Source: Algoriphagus pacificus
GTDB lineage: Bacteria > Bacteroidota > Bacteroidia > Cytophagales > Cyclobacteriaceae
Direction: 5' to 3'
Length of the DNA stretch: 64,000 nucleotides
NCBI RefSeq assembly: GCF_017254845.1
Contig: NZ_JAFKCU010000001.1
Coordinates: 765,048-829,047, forward strand
This document shows, piece after piece, positions 25,493 through 35,700 of the stretch (the stretch's first letter is position 1; every line of letters begins with the position of its first letter). The notes below the pieces were generated by a model, which was not told the DNA's origin, made no database searches, and worked only from the letters and a program-made list of their open reading frames with translations. The position numbers and the translations under genes were made by a program.

Positions 25493-26329
25493 TTAAAGGT
25501 CATCGCCACTGTTCACCATATCAAAGGTCTCCCTTAGTTTAGCTTTGAAATTCCACTTGAGTGCTACTGTCGGTCCATAATAGACATCAAATTGATTCCC
25601 ATTTGTCCTTAATTGGATTTGTGCGATAATTCCCGTGAGTACCGTCAGGTTTTCAGTGAGACTTGCTGAATAGTAAACCGATTGTCTCAAGATATCAAAT
25701 CTGCTTTTTGCGTAATCTTTCGAAGGAAATTTAAACATGATCTCCGCGTAATATGAGATGTTTTGGGATTTGAAAATAGGATCCTCCTTTTGAGGTAAAT
25801 AATGGTTCACTCCAAACCTTCCCCTTAATCTTGGGATTGTTCTTGGTATTCCATTTTTATCATCAAAAAACTTTGTTTCAAAACGCACTTGTTCCTACAA
25901 ACTACCTCTGGGCATCATTTGCATGTAGGTTCCCATCAGAATTAGTCTTCTTTCCAAAATCTCTGGATTGCCGGCCTCCTCAATCTCATATTTCTTATTT
26001 CTGGCATAACCCACATAGAATTTCATATGCTTGAAACCTGAATAAATAAGCCATGGTCTGACTACAAATCGTTGAACATAGGCATAGGGATTTGAATTGG
26101 TGTAAGCACCCTGTGTGACAAGTTGAACATCTACTTGGCCAGATATTTTCCATTTTTCCAAGAGGGGAAATGCGACGTCAACTTCACCAATGGAGGCAGG
26201 GATAAAGCCAATTTGCTTAGTTGTTTCGGATTGGGCCCAAAGTGCTTGATGTAAAAATATTGATGAGACTATTAAAATTAGCGTTGTGATCTTCTTTGGG
26301 AAAAGAGATTCTTTTTCGGGATTCAACAT
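25493..26329 (-). pseudogene. DUF2490-like outer-membrane protein gene interrupted by an in-frame TAG
   Basis: Two minus-strand ORFs (25895-26329 and 25493-25888) are in the same reading frame and are separated only by TAG at 25895-25897. The joined product would have 278 positions: a signal region ending near LWAQ, then IGFIPASIGEVDVAFPLLEKWKISGQVDVQ, a barrel pattern typical of DUF2490, with MMPRGSL before the stop and EQVRFETKFFDD after it, which read as one family block. There is no frameshift and both halves look otherwise intact, so the change is recent, a sequencing error, or a suppressed stop. Only the first half would be secreted; a lone N-terminal half could not form the full barrel. 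Confidence 0.72.
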
Positions 26330-26698
26330 AAAGCATGCAGATGAAAGCTAGTTCTTCGATGTGTGTGAAACTAGGCAGGTTAAAACGATGTAAAGAAGAT
26401 GCTATTTCAAAGTAAAATTCCACCCAATTTCGGAAATACTATCCAGAAAAATTGATAAAAATTATCGAGTTCGATTCGGATTTTTTGTTGGGATTGTGCT
26501 GGATAAAATATGACCTATCTTTTTATAAGACTGTAAATTTTTTGGAACTCATAATTCCTCAAAAGTTTTGATTTTCATCATTTTAAGAGTGAATTAATAT
26601 TCTCTAAATCTTGAATTTACCTGATACTAAAGCTATTTTTAGTGAGTGGTGTTTTTTATTTAAATACTTTATTCAAAGAGTTTTCAAAATAAGAAAAT
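26330..26698. other. AT-rich spacer between divergent genes
   Basis: 369 bases between the DUF2490 start and the next plus-strand gene. Probably contains two promoters. No ORF, repeat or RNA gene recognised. Confidence 0.45.
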
Positions 26699-27769
26699 AT
26701 GAAAAATGGATTTTTTGATTTGCCAGTAAGGATGAACCAACGCTCACAAAGACTGATTTTATTTCTTGTTTTGATTTGCTCATCTTCAAGCCTTTTTGGT
26801 CAGGGAGCACAGAAAATATTCAATCCAGTACATGATGCCTATTTCGATAGCATCAAACAAATGGATTACCCTTACATCTTCCCAATTTTAGGTAAGGGGG
26901 CTGCAAAAAGAGGCTATGATCTTCCATACGCCTATGGCGTCAGCGGGATTTATTTTACCCAAAGACAGGAAATATTAATCACCCGTACCTTAATTGGGTT
27001 CAATGGAAGTGAAAAAGTAGATGTAAGCAGTTTGATTAAGTTCGGACCTACCATTGCCACAACCAATGCCTATACTGTTCGACCTGATATTTGGGTTTTG
27101 CCTTTTTTAAATCTCTATGGGATTTTCGGTGGAGGCACTACTCAGACGGATGTGACTTTGCTTTCACCTGTGGGGTTTGAGACAAACCAACAGTTCTCGG
27201 TAAATAGTTTTGGATTAGGAGCTACCCTTACCGGCGCATTTGGACCCATTTGGGTAGCTTGGGACAACAATTACAATTTTGCGGATGTGGAGGTAGTGGT
27301 AGAACCGGTTCCGGCTTTCAACAGTAGTTTGAGGATTGGTCATGCGATTTATGATGCTGCACATCCCCAAAGATCCCTCTCTGTTTGGACAGGAGTATTC
27401 TACCAAATTATCCAAAATGATACCCAGGGATCGATTTCAGTTGCAAGTATTTTCCCTGGATTTGGAGAAGGAAATGTTATCCAGATTCTTAACGATTGGG
27501 CGGACGGACTTCCACCCGCTCAAAAATTGATAGCCAAACAAATAATTCAAAAATTGGAAGACGCTTCTTCAGGCATAGAAACTTCAGATAGTTACATAGA
27601 TTACCTGTTAGATAAAGAGGTTGCAGCTCCTTTCAATATTATCTTGGGAGCTCAATATCAATTCAATAAAAATTGGATGCTCCGATCTGAAGTGGGTGTA
27701 TTTGGGAAGAGAAGCCAGTTTTTACTAAATCTTAATTGGAGATTCCCAGGATTCAAAAAATTGAAATGA
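26699..27769 (+). CDS. Putative outer-membrane beta-barrel protein of unknown function
   Basis: 356 residues from the first ATG; an internal ATG at 26732 would begin directly at the signal peptide (MNQRSQRLILFLVLICSSS) and is an equally possible start. The signal ends near SLFGQ. The mature chain is rich in amphipathic strands (FLNLYGIFGGGTTQTDVTL, GLGATLTGAFGPIWVAWDNNY) and ends with a strand LLNLNWRFPG. A helical segment around 255-305 interrupts the barrel pattern. It overlaps the next barrel gene by four bases (ATGA), so the pair is translated together. Confidence 0.6.
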   Translation: MKNGFFDLPVRMNQRSQRLILFLVLICSSSSLFGQGAQKIFNPVHDAYFDSIKQMDYPYIFPILGKGAAKRGYDLPYAYGVSGIYFTQRQEILITRTLIGFNGSEKVDVSSLIKFGPTIATTNAYTVRPDIWVLPFLNLYGIFGGGTTQTDVTLLSPVGFETNQQFSVNSFGLGATLTGAFGPIWVAWDNNYNFADVEVVVEPVPAFNSSLRIGHAIYDAAHPQRSLSVWTGVFYQIIQNDTQGSISVASIFPGFGEGNVIQILNDWADGLPPAQKLIAKQIIQKLEDASSGIETSDSYIDYLLDKEVAAPFNIILGAQYQFNKNWMLRSEVGVFGKRSQFLLNLNWRFPGFKKLK

Positions 27770-28476
27770 TGCCAAATAAAAAATATTTCTACCTTTTCTT
27801 GTTCTTCTTTTTCGTGAATCAATGCCTTCAAGCGCAAGTGATCATGAGCCTTTTATTTGGTGATAAGCTGAATAATGAATCCAATTTATTTGGGCTTCAT
27901 CTCGATTACAGTTCCAATTCATTTTCCAATTTTAAACCTTCAAATGCTTTAAACTCCTTCAATCTGGGTTTGAATTTCACACACCGATTCGAAGGGAAAA
28001 TAGAAATGAATGTTGGAATGTTAGCGAAATACCGCAGAGGAGCTACAGGTTTGCCTGCTTATGAATTGGAGGAAAGCTCATTGAATTCCATATATGCTGA
28101 TACAGAAGTAGAAAGGAGAATCAACTATTTAAGTATGCCTGTTACGTTTAGATATCGAACTGAAAAAGGCTTATTTGCAGAATTGGGACCTCAGGTTTCC
28201 TACCATCTCAAAGCTATTGACCGTTTTGAAGCTGATACTTCCGATGGTCTTTTAGAATTGGATGTAGATGTTAGAGACCAAATAAGAAAAGTGGATTTGA
28301 GTGCTGTTTTTGGTATTGGATCATACTTCGGAAAGGATAAAGTGAATGCCATAGGCATCCGACATCATGCTGGACTTACTGATATCTTAAAAGAAGTATC
28401 AGGAAAGCAACATTACAGTCAGTGGGCACTTTATGCCAATCTACCCATTGGAAGAGGAAAGGCCGGGCTGAAATAA
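27766..28476 (+). CDS. PorT-like outer-membrane beta-barrel protein
   Basis: 236 residues. The ATG at 27766 overlaps the previous stop codon as ATGA and directly starts a signal peptide ending near LQAQ; a more upstream in-frame ATG would give a longer overlap and a non-signal extension. The mature protein is a run of strands (FNLGLNFTHRFEGKIEMNVGM, INYLSMPVTFRYRTEKGLFAELGPQVSY) typical of the eight-stranded 'outer membrane protein beta-barrel' (PorT) group of Bacteroidota. Function unknown; coupled to the preceding gene. Confidence 0.62.
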   Translation: MMPNKKYFYLFLFFFFVNQCLQAQVIMSLLFGDKLNNESNLFGLHLDYSSNSFSNFKPSNALNSFNLGLNFTHRFEGKIEMNVGMLAKYRRGATGLPAYELEESSLNSIYADTEVERRINYLSMPVTFRYRTEKGLFAELGPQVSYHLKAIDRFEADTSDGLLELDVDVRDQIRKVDLSAVFGIGSYFGKDKVNAIGIRHHAGLTDILKEVSGKQHYSQWALYANLPIGRGKAGLK

Positions 28477-28560
28477 ATTTGAATTAAAATGTTACAAAGT
28501 GCAACTTTAGAGCGTATTGAAATAAATTTCTCTGTTTAATTCATTTGAAATCAGAATTTT

Positions 28561-29061
28561 ATGAAAGCCATAAACACCATACTTTTAGCTCTTTTGATCC
28601 TTAGTCTAGGTTCTTGTAAAGAAGATAAAGACATGCTTCCCCTCACTCCCCTTGAAGGGACTTGGCAATATGCTTTCTATAATAAAGACCAGCAGTTCTA
28701 TTTTATATACCAATATGAATTTAATCCAGATGGAACTATGGAAAAAAGCATTTTGGTCAGGGAAAGCGAAACTCCGAAAGTTCTGGGATATTATAGTTAT
28801 GCAACTGGTACTTATGAATTGCGTGGTGAATCCTATTCAGAAGTTTTGCAAAAGCAATATGGATTGGCTTTGGATGCCTATCTTTTTTATGTGCCGAAGG
28901 ATAAACTAATAGAGATTCCTGGTAACCCTTCTTCAAGTCAAAAGGGCTCACTCATTTTTTCAGACAATAGCAGATCCTTTGAGCTCGGATTTCCTTGCAA
29001 TGATACTCCGGGTGCTAGCAGCAGTTGTCTAGGCGCACTAACCTATAAAAGAGTGGATTGA
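28561..29061 (+). CDS. Lipocalin-like lipoprotein
   Basis: 166 residues. The lipoprotein signal ends SLGSC. The mature start PLTPLEGTWQYAFYNK, followed by strand pairs such as YQYEFNPDGTMEKSIL, matches the small lipocalin-like lipoproteins common in Bacteroidota. Two cysteines near the end (FPCNDTPGASSSC) could form a disulfide. Ligand and role unknown. Convergent with the DoxX gene four bases away. Confidence 0.6.
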   Translation: MKAINTILLALLILSLGSCKEDKDMLPLTPLEGTWQYAFYNKDQQFYFIYQYEFNPDGTMEKSILVRESETPKVLGYYSYATGTYELRGESYSEVLQKQYGLALDAYLFYVPKDKLIEIPGNPSSSQKGSLIFSDNSRSFELGFPCNDTPGASSSCLGALTYKRVD

Positions 29062-29065
29062 TCAA

Positions 29066-29509
29066 TTACCCATAAGGATGTTTTTTCATCCAATTGTCAA
29101 CAGAGAATTTACCTGAACCCCAGATAAAGAAGACGAGAAGCAGAATTAACACTGCCAAAGAAATTCCGAATTCCAGGTTATTTGAAACTGATAGAAAACC
29201 TTGGCTACTATTTACAAACAAAACTGCACCTAGTAATATTGGAATTTGGAAAGCGATCGCGATTCGGGTGACAAGTCCCATGGCGATCAATATTCCACCC
29301 ACCAAATGCGCAAAAGCAACAAAATGGGCCAATCCTAAATTGACAAATTGTAAGTCTGCAGATTTCATGATTGCCAATAACGCATCCGTATCAGAGATGA
29401 AGAGAATCCCTTTATACAGGATAAATAAGCCTAAAATCACTCGGATGAAATCAATCCATTGTGGATGATGGGCATCTGCCCAGTGTTCAATTTTTGATAT
29501 CGTATTCAT
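29066..29509 (-). CDS. DoxX-family membrane protein
   Basis: 147 residues from the ATG at 29509; a longer reading to 29572 adds a basic, unlikely N-terminus. Four hydrophobic helices are visible (FIRVILGLFILYKGILFI; FVAFAHLVGGILIAMGL; AIAFQIPILLGAVLFV; FGISLAVLILLLVFFIWG). The first helix pair and LVGGILIAMGLVTR are typical of DoxX. Family members are small inner-membrane proteins with various redox-linked roles. Confidence 0.8.
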   Translation of the reverse strand: MNTISKIEHWADAHHPQWIDFIRVILGLFILYKGILFISDTDALLAIMKSADLQFVNLGLAHFVAFAHLVGGILIAMGLVTRIAIAFQIPILLGAVLFVNSSQGFLSVSNNLEFGISLAVLILLLVFFIWGSGKFSVDNWMKKHPYG

Positions 29510-29697
29510 GGCATTTTGGGTTTTGGTTCTACCCCTTATACGATGAAATTTAATTAATGGTCTGAAATTCAATGTTTTGTGATTAGTCAGAATTTTATCA
29601 TCCTACTCTTCCTTTCCTACACATTTCATGTCACTCCAAGAATTTTGCCTTGCAGCATTTGTTAAATGAAGTATCTTTCCTTCTTAAATACTGATTT

Positions 29698-30543
29698 ATG
29701 CGTACAGTTTTCGGAATTATACTCGCTGTTTTTTTATTAGTCCACAGCCAATTAAGCTTCGCCCAAAAAGCTCCAAAAGGATATAAACTTATTTGGGAAG
29801 AAACCTTCAACGGAGAAGGTCCAGTGGACTCTAATTTTTGGAATTTTGAATCCGGTTTTGTGCGTAACCAAGAACAGCAATGGTATCAAGCAGAAAATGC
29901 GATTCAGATGGATGGCGTTTTACAGATTTTAGGCAAGAGGGAAAAAGTGAAAAATCCAAGATTTGAGGCAGGAAGTGAAAACTGGAAAAAGTCTCGAGAA
30001 TTTGCTGAGTATACTTCCTCAAGTATTAATACCCGAGGAAAGTTTGAATTTCAATATGGCATCTTGGAGGTCAAAGCAAAGATTGATACTTCCGCAGGGA
30101 TGTGGCCAGCCATTTGGACCTTGGGGATTACTAAACCATGGCCTGCCAATGGAGAAATTGATGTCATGGAGTTTTATCAGGTAAAAGGAGAAAAAACTAT
30201 TTTGGCAAATGCTGCTTGGGCTGATGAAACTAAAAGGGCAAACTGGGATGAAGCCAAAATTCCTTTTTCAGAATTCTTAAAAAAGGATCCTACATGGTCT
30301 GAGAAGTTTCATATCTGGAAGATGGAATGGACAGAAGACTACATCAAACTTTTCCTTGATGGTGAACTCTTAAATGAAATAGAGTTGAGTAAAACGCTGA
30401 ACCCAGATGGATTTAACCCCTTTCATCAACCACATTACATCTTATTGAATTTGGCATTGGGCTCTAATGGTGGGGATCCATCACAGACGGAATTCCCGAA
30501 AGCATACTTGGTAGACTATGTGAGAGTATATCAGCAGAAATAG
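29698..30543 (+). CDS. Glycoside hydrolase family 16 (laminarinase-like)
   Basis: 281 residues with a signal peptide ending near LSFAQ. The catalytic motif GEIDVMEF (about 151-158) is the E-x-D-x-x-E of GH16 with the extra residue of the beta-bulge (beta-1,3-glucanase) group. Other landmarks are LIWEETFNG, WPAIWTLG, HIWKMEWTEDYIKLFLDGEL and the C-terminal YVRVYQQ. Predicted to cut beta-1,3-glucan or a related glycan outside the cytoplasm. A stand-alone enzyme, not within a SusCD cluster. One base separates it from the convergent RluF-like gene. Confidence 0.9.
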   Translation: MRTVFGIILAVFLLVHSQLSFAQKAPKGYKLIWEETFNGEGPVDSNFWNFESGFVRNQEQQWYQAENAIQMDGVLQILGKREKVKNPRFEAGSENWKKSREFAEYTSSSINTRGKFEFQYGILEVKAKIDTSAGMWPAIWTLGITKPWPANGEIDVMEFYQVKGEKTILANAAWADETKRANWDEAKIPFSEFLKKDPTWSEKFHIWKMEWTEDYIKLFLDGELLNEIELSKTLNPDGFNPFHQPHYILLNLALGSNGGDPSQTEFPKAYLVDYVRVYQQK

Positions 30544-30544
30544 T

Positions 30545-31276
30545 TTAATCGAAGGTTTTTGAGCTATCAGAAACGAGATAGTTTAATTCCTTCAATTCTT
30601 TTTCGGTCAGATCTCTCCATTTCCCGACAGGGATATCCAGATGAACATTCATAATTCGGATCCGCTTCAATTGCTTTACCTCATACCCTAAATATTCACA
30701 CATCCTTCGGATTTGTCTGTTGAGTCCTTGGGTCAATATAATCCGAAACTTGAATCTTGATATTTTCTCAACTTTGCAGGGGTCTGTCACTGTTCCCAAA
30801 ATTGGTATTCCAGCTTCCATTCGTTCTACAAATCGGTCATGAATGGGTTTGTCAACCGTGACTATGTATTCCTTTTCATGATTGTTTTTAGAGCGTAGGA
30901 TTTTATTGACGATATCTCCTTCACTTGTCAAAAAAATAAGTCCCTCACTGTCTTTATCCAGTCTTCCGATTGGAAAAATCCGTTGAGGATGGCCAATAAA
31001 ATCTATCATATTGTCTTTTTCGCCTTTTGTGTCGGTTGTAGAAACAATTCCTACGGGCTTGTTGAAAGCGATATAAACATGCTTTTGAAGTGGTTTTCCA
31101 ATTGGTTTACCGTCTACCCTGACGATGTCATTTGGCATGACCTTGGTTCCAACCTCGGGGATTTTTCCATTAAGAGTGATTCTTCCTGCTTCCAGTAGTT
31201 TATCTCCTTCTCTCCGTGAGCAAAAGCCTACTTCACTTAGGTATTTGTTGATCCGGATGCCCTGATTCTCTTCCAT
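30545..31276 (-). CDS. rluF: 23S rRNA pseudouridine synthase, RluF-like
   Basis: 243 residues. An N-terminal S4 RNA-binding domain ([24 protein letters not shown]) is followed by a RsuA/RluB/RluF catalytic domain: [20 protein letters not shown] contains the catalytic Asp, and [18 protein letters not shown] the conserved C-terminal block. The short form, the S4 domain and the sequence [13 protein letters not shown] fit RluF, which modifies U2604 of 23S rRNA in E. coli. RluB or RsuA are alternatives. Confidence 0.82.
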   Translation of the reverse strand: MEENQGIRINKYLSEVGFCSRREGDKLLEAGRITLNGKIPEVGTKVMPNDIVRVDGKPIGKPLQKHVYIAFNKPVGIVSTTDTKGEKDNMIDFIGHPQRIFPIGRLDKDSEGLIFLTSEGDIVNKILRSKNNHEKEYIVTVDKPIHDRFVERMEAGIPILGTVTDPCKVEKISRFKFRIILTQGLNRQIRRMCEYLGYEVKQLKRIRIMNVHLDIPVGKWRDLTEKELKELNYLVSDSSKTFD

Positions 31277-31303
31277 GCTTCAAAATTCCTTGATTCTTTG
31301 GAA

Positions 31304-31339
31304 ATAAAAAAGCCCCGAAACGTCAAATGCTTCGGGGCT
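31304..31339 (-). terminator. Rho-independent terminator of the gldJ-like gene
   Basis: Stem AGCCCCGAA (31311-31319) / TTCGGGGCT (31331-31339), 11-base loop; read on the minus strand it is followed by a T run (As at 31306-31310). Confidence 0.85.
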
Positions 31340-31358
31340 CATTATTTATTACTGAGGA

Positions 31359-32582
31359 TTATTTTCCTTTTTCACCGATTGAAATCATCGCACATCTGAA
31401 ACCAATTGAGTTGGTAGCAGAATCCTGATGCATAAATCTTCTTGTGCCTGGAGCTAGCCAATAAGCGACATCTTTCCAAGATCCACCTTTGTATACTCTA
31501 AACTCATCACTAAGCATAGAAGTCTCGTAGTTTTCGATCTCATCATAAACACCATCTTTTCTCAATGGGTTAAGATCATCAAAATCCTGATAAGAAAGTG
31601 GACGATACACATCATAAACCCACTCGTTCATGTTACCTGCCATGTGATAAAGCCCAAAATCGTTTGGAGCCATATCGTAAACATTGGTAGGAAGGATTTC
31701 ACCGTCATTTCTCTGGTTACCTGCAATACCTGCGTAGTCACCACGACCTCTTTTAAAGTTGGCCAAGAAATCACCTTGCTTTCCTTTTCTCTTCACGTTG
31801 TATGGGTTTCTCACACCACGACCATCCCAAGGGTAGATTCTACCATATTCTTGGTTTTCGTCAAGATACTGAGTTCCGATCATTGCTTTAGCTGCATATT
31901 CCCACTCACCTTCGTTAGGCAAACGGAAATCCGCCATAGCAACACCTCTTTCAATTAATTGGTTTTTAGTGAACGTAGAGTCAATTTCTCTCTCTTTTCT
32001 TATCAATTCCTGAACGTATTCAGTTCTCCACTTACCGTAAACACTTGCTTGTGTCCAAGAAACACCAGCAACTGGGTAGAAGTTAAATCCTGGGAATCTG
32101 AAATAGTAAGATTGGTACAAGTCATTGAAGGACATTGCGCCTGACCACACATTTTCAGAAGGCTCCAATTTTAACAAAGAATCTGCACTTACATTTTTCT
32201 TCATATCGAAAAGGAATTCACGATAATCATTGTTCGTGATTTCTGTTTCATCCATATAGAAATTAGAAATAGTAACGGTTCTTTCCTGATTATCTCTGAA
32301 AGCCATTACATCTTCTTCCTGTGAACCCAGAACTGCTCTACCACCTTGGATAAATTTCAAGTTTGGACCAGGAATTTGCTCAGCGTTTTTGGCTACAAAA
32401 AAGTTTGTGGAGTCGTTTTCGTCAAAACTAAACTCTGCACCAGTAGTCGCGCTTTTTTTGCCTGGGTTATTGGCAGTTCTTCTTCCATAACCCGGAGTTT
32501 TGTTACAAGAGGTAAGAATAGAACCTGCAACTATAGCTAAAGCTGCTGTCCACATTCCCCAAGATTTGTTACTCAGACGCAT
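31359..32582 (-). CDS. gldJ: Gliding motility/T9SS lipoprotein GldJ (SUMF1-like fold)
   Basis: 407 residues. The lipoprotein signal ends ILTSC. The fold is that of the formylglycine-generating enzyme family: SNFYMDETEITNNDYREFL, PVAGVSWTQASVYGKWR, FRLPNEGEWEYAA, FGLYHMAGNMNEWVYDVYRP, DEFRVYKGGSWKD and IGFRCAM. In Bacteroidota such lipoproteins are GldJ and GldK, parts of the gliding motor and type IX secretion ring; the catalytic cysteines of true formylglycine-generating enzymes are not evident. The MAGN.NEWV.DVYRP and RVYKGGSW blocks favour GldJ; GldK is the alternative. Other gld genes are not in this window. Confidence 0.78.
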   Translation of the reverse strand: MRLSNKSWGMWTAALAIVAGSILTSCNKTPGYGRRTANNPGKKSATTGAEFSFDENDSTNFFVAKNAEQIPGPNLKFIQGGRAVLGSQEEDVMAFRDNQERTVTISNFYMDETEITNNDYREFLFDMKKNVSADSLLKLEPSENVWSGAMSFNDLYQSYYFRFPGFNFYPVAGVSWTQASVYGKWRTEYVQELIRKEREIDSTFTKNQLIERGVAMADFRLPNEGEWEYAAKAMIGTQYLDENQEYGRIYPWDGRGVRNPYNVKRKGKQGDFLANFKRGRGDYAGIAGNQRNDGEILPTNVYDMAPNDFGLYHMAGNMNEWVYDVYRPLSYQDFDDLNPLRKDGVYDEIENYETSMLSDEFRVYKGGSWKDVAYWLAPGTRRFMHQDSATNSIGFRCAMISIGEKGK

Positions 32583-32759
32583 ATATTTTTGATTTTAAGG
32601 CCTTGATCAATTCGTAAATATAGAAGCATTACAAGCTACTTCCAATCGTTTTAAGAGTCAGCAAGTTTAAGAAAAGCTCTCAAACATGCAAATTCCCAAT
32701 TATTCTGCAAAATTGGTATCGAAAACTGCAATATTTATGCCAGTTAAATATTAATTTTT

Positions 32760-35700
32760 TTATGCACTAGCCATCTCTTTCAGAGCCGCTTGTGCTTTAT
32801 TGATGCTTGAGATTTCTGTTACTGTAAGAATCAAACGATTTTTATGTTCTTTTATTTTACTACGCTTGGCATGAACTTGGGCAAATTTCATGATTTTGCC
32901 GAAGATCGGAGAAGAATAAAAATCATCTCTCGAAGAAGGAAGAAGATAACATTTCATCTGGTTTCCTTTCAGACTTAGTTTCTCAATACCAAGCAGTTCT
33001 GCCATCCATCTCAACCTGACAGTTTCCATTAAGTCTTCTACCGATGCTGGCAAAGGACCAAAACGGTCGATCAGCATTTTTGAAAACTTCTCGAACTCTT
33101 CCTCATTTTTGATGGCATCCAGTTTGGAATAGAGGCCAAGTCTTTCAGAAATATTGCTTACATATTCTTCGGGAATCAGTAGTTCCAAATCAGTCTCAAT
33201 GGTACAATCCTGAACTAAAACTTTTACTTTTTCTTTGAGATCCACTTCGAAAAGCGCCGCAAACTCATTCTCCTTCAGTTCCTGAACGGCTTCATCCAAT
33301 ATTTTATGGTACATCTCAAAGCCCAAATCAGTAATAAATCCACTTTGCTCGGCTCCCAGAAGGTTTCCTGCACCACGAATGTCCAAGTCTTTCATCGCCA
33401 CTTTAAACCCATCACCTAGATCCGAAAATTCCTCCAGCGTTTGCAGTCTCTTTCTAGCTTCTGGTGTCAATCCAGACATAGGCTGAGTAAGAAGGTAGCA
33501 AAAAGCCTTTTTGTTACTTCTACCCACTCGACCACGCATCTGATGCAAATCACTCAAACCAAACATATGAGCCCGGTTGATGATGATGGTATTTGCATTC
33601 GGTATATCCAGACCAGACTCAATAATGTTGGTGGAAACCAAAACGTCATATTCATGGTGGATAAAGTCAACCATGATTTTTTCCAGCTTTTTGCCATCCA
33701 TTTGGCCATGAGCTCCCACCACTCTTGCGTCAGGAACTAGCTTCATGATCAAATTAGCGATGCTGTCTATTTCACCAACTCTATTGTGAACAAAGAAAAC
33801 CTGTCCTCCTCTTCTCAACTCATAGGCCACTGCATCTCGGATCGTTTCCTCTTGAAAAGTTGCCACTTCTGTGGTTACAGGCTGTCTGTTTGGCGGAGGA
33901 GTCGCAATGACCGAGAGATCTCTCGCTCCCATTAAAGAGAAATGTAAGGTTCTAGGAATTGGGGTGGCAGTCAAGGTCAATACATCCACATTCACACGTA
34001 GATTTTTCAATTGATCTTTGACTTTTACTCCAAACTTCTGCTCCTCATCGATGATCAACAGGCCAAGATCTTTGAAAACGATGTCCTTGTTGACGATTTT
34101 ATGTGTACCAACCAAAATGTCGATTTCTCCAGTTTTCACCTGGGAGACAATTTCTTTGATTTCCTTGGCAGTCCTGAATCGGTTGATGTATTCTACTTTT
34201 ACAGGAAGGTTTTCTAATCTTTCTGAGAAAGTCTGGTAATGCTGCATTGCCAAAATGGTGGTAGGCACCAGAACAGCCACCTGCTTTCGGTCATTTACAG
34301 CCTTGAAAGCCGCTCTGATTGCGACTTCAGTTTTTCCAAAACCAACATCCCCACAAACCAAGCGATCCATTGGATAGGATTTTTCCATATCGGTTTTGAC
34401 ATCGGCAGTTGCCATCGCCTGGTCCGGAGTATCTTCATAGATAAAGGAGGATTCCAATTCTACCTGCAATACCGAATCTTTGTTGAAAGCAAAGCCAGGG
34501 GCAGAGCGACGCTTTGCATAGAGGGCAATCAGGTCCTTAGCAATGTCCTTAACCTGTCTTTTGACCTTGTTTTTTTTGTTGTCCCACTCCGGAGATCCAA
34601 GCTTCGACATGGAAGGCATGGTTCCTTCCTGGCCGGAATATTTAGAGATTTTATGGAGGGAGTGAATATTCACATACAACAAATCGTCGTCTCGAAAAAC
34701 TAAGCGAACAGCCTCCTGAAGCTTGCCATTGACATCGACTTTTTCAAGTCCGGCAAATCTTCCTACACCATAATCCACATGGACAATGTAATCACCGGGA
34801 TGTAAGGCCTTGAGCTCCTTGATCGTCAGAGCCTTTGATTTACTGGCTTTATTTTTTGTTTTGTACCGATGGAATCGTTCAAAAAGTTGATGGTCTGTGT
34901 AGCAAACCAATTTTAGCAGACGATCTTCAAAGCCTTCTCGAAGCCCCAAAAGCATGCTCTGAACCTGAAGAGTCGGGTCTAACTCTCGGAAAATTCCTAA
35001 AAGCCTTTCGATTTGCTTTTCGTTTTCCGCTGTCAGAATATTGGTAAAGCCCTTTTTTTCATTCTCGGCAAAATTGGTCACCAACAAATCAAAATTCTTA
35101 TTGAAGGAAGGTTGAGGCTGGCTTTCCCATTTGATTTCCTTCCCACCCTTGAGGTAATATTGTTTTCCAAATTCAATTTGGGAATGTTCACTCGCCAGCG
35201 TTTTGAAATCTTTTCCTTTGTCAAAAAGATCCGCTGGTTTCAGCATCAGCTTATCTGTCTGGGTTTGTTTCGCAATCACATCAAAAGCCATTTCAGCTTT
35301 GTGGAAGCATTCGTCCATAACATCAGCTGTCAACTGATAGTCTTTATGCCAGATTTTACAGTTTTCCGGGAGGAAGCTCAAAAATGACTGCCTTACTTCT
35401 TGAAGTAGTTTGGTCTGGACATTTGGAATCAATGAAATTTGCTCAACTGAGGCGATGGAAAGTTGACTTTCTGGATCAAAAGTCCGGATACTTTCGATTT
35501 CTTTCCCGAAAAGTTCCAGTCGATAGGGGTTTTCATTAGAAAAAGAAAACACATCCAATATCCCACCTCGGATGGCAAATTGACCGGGCTCGTATACAAA
35601 ATCTGTTTTTTCGAAGTCATAGCTTGTCAAAACCTCTGCAACAAACTCCATATCTACAGACTCCCCAACTTTCGCAGTAAAAGTGTTTTCTTTTAGCGAA

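Noticed and set aside
31359-32582. SUMF1-like gene as the formylglycine-generating enzyme for the sulfatases
   Set aside because: Lipoprotein signal and GldJ-type blocks; it lacks the evident catalytic cysteines of formylglycine-generating enzymes and lies away from the sulfatases.
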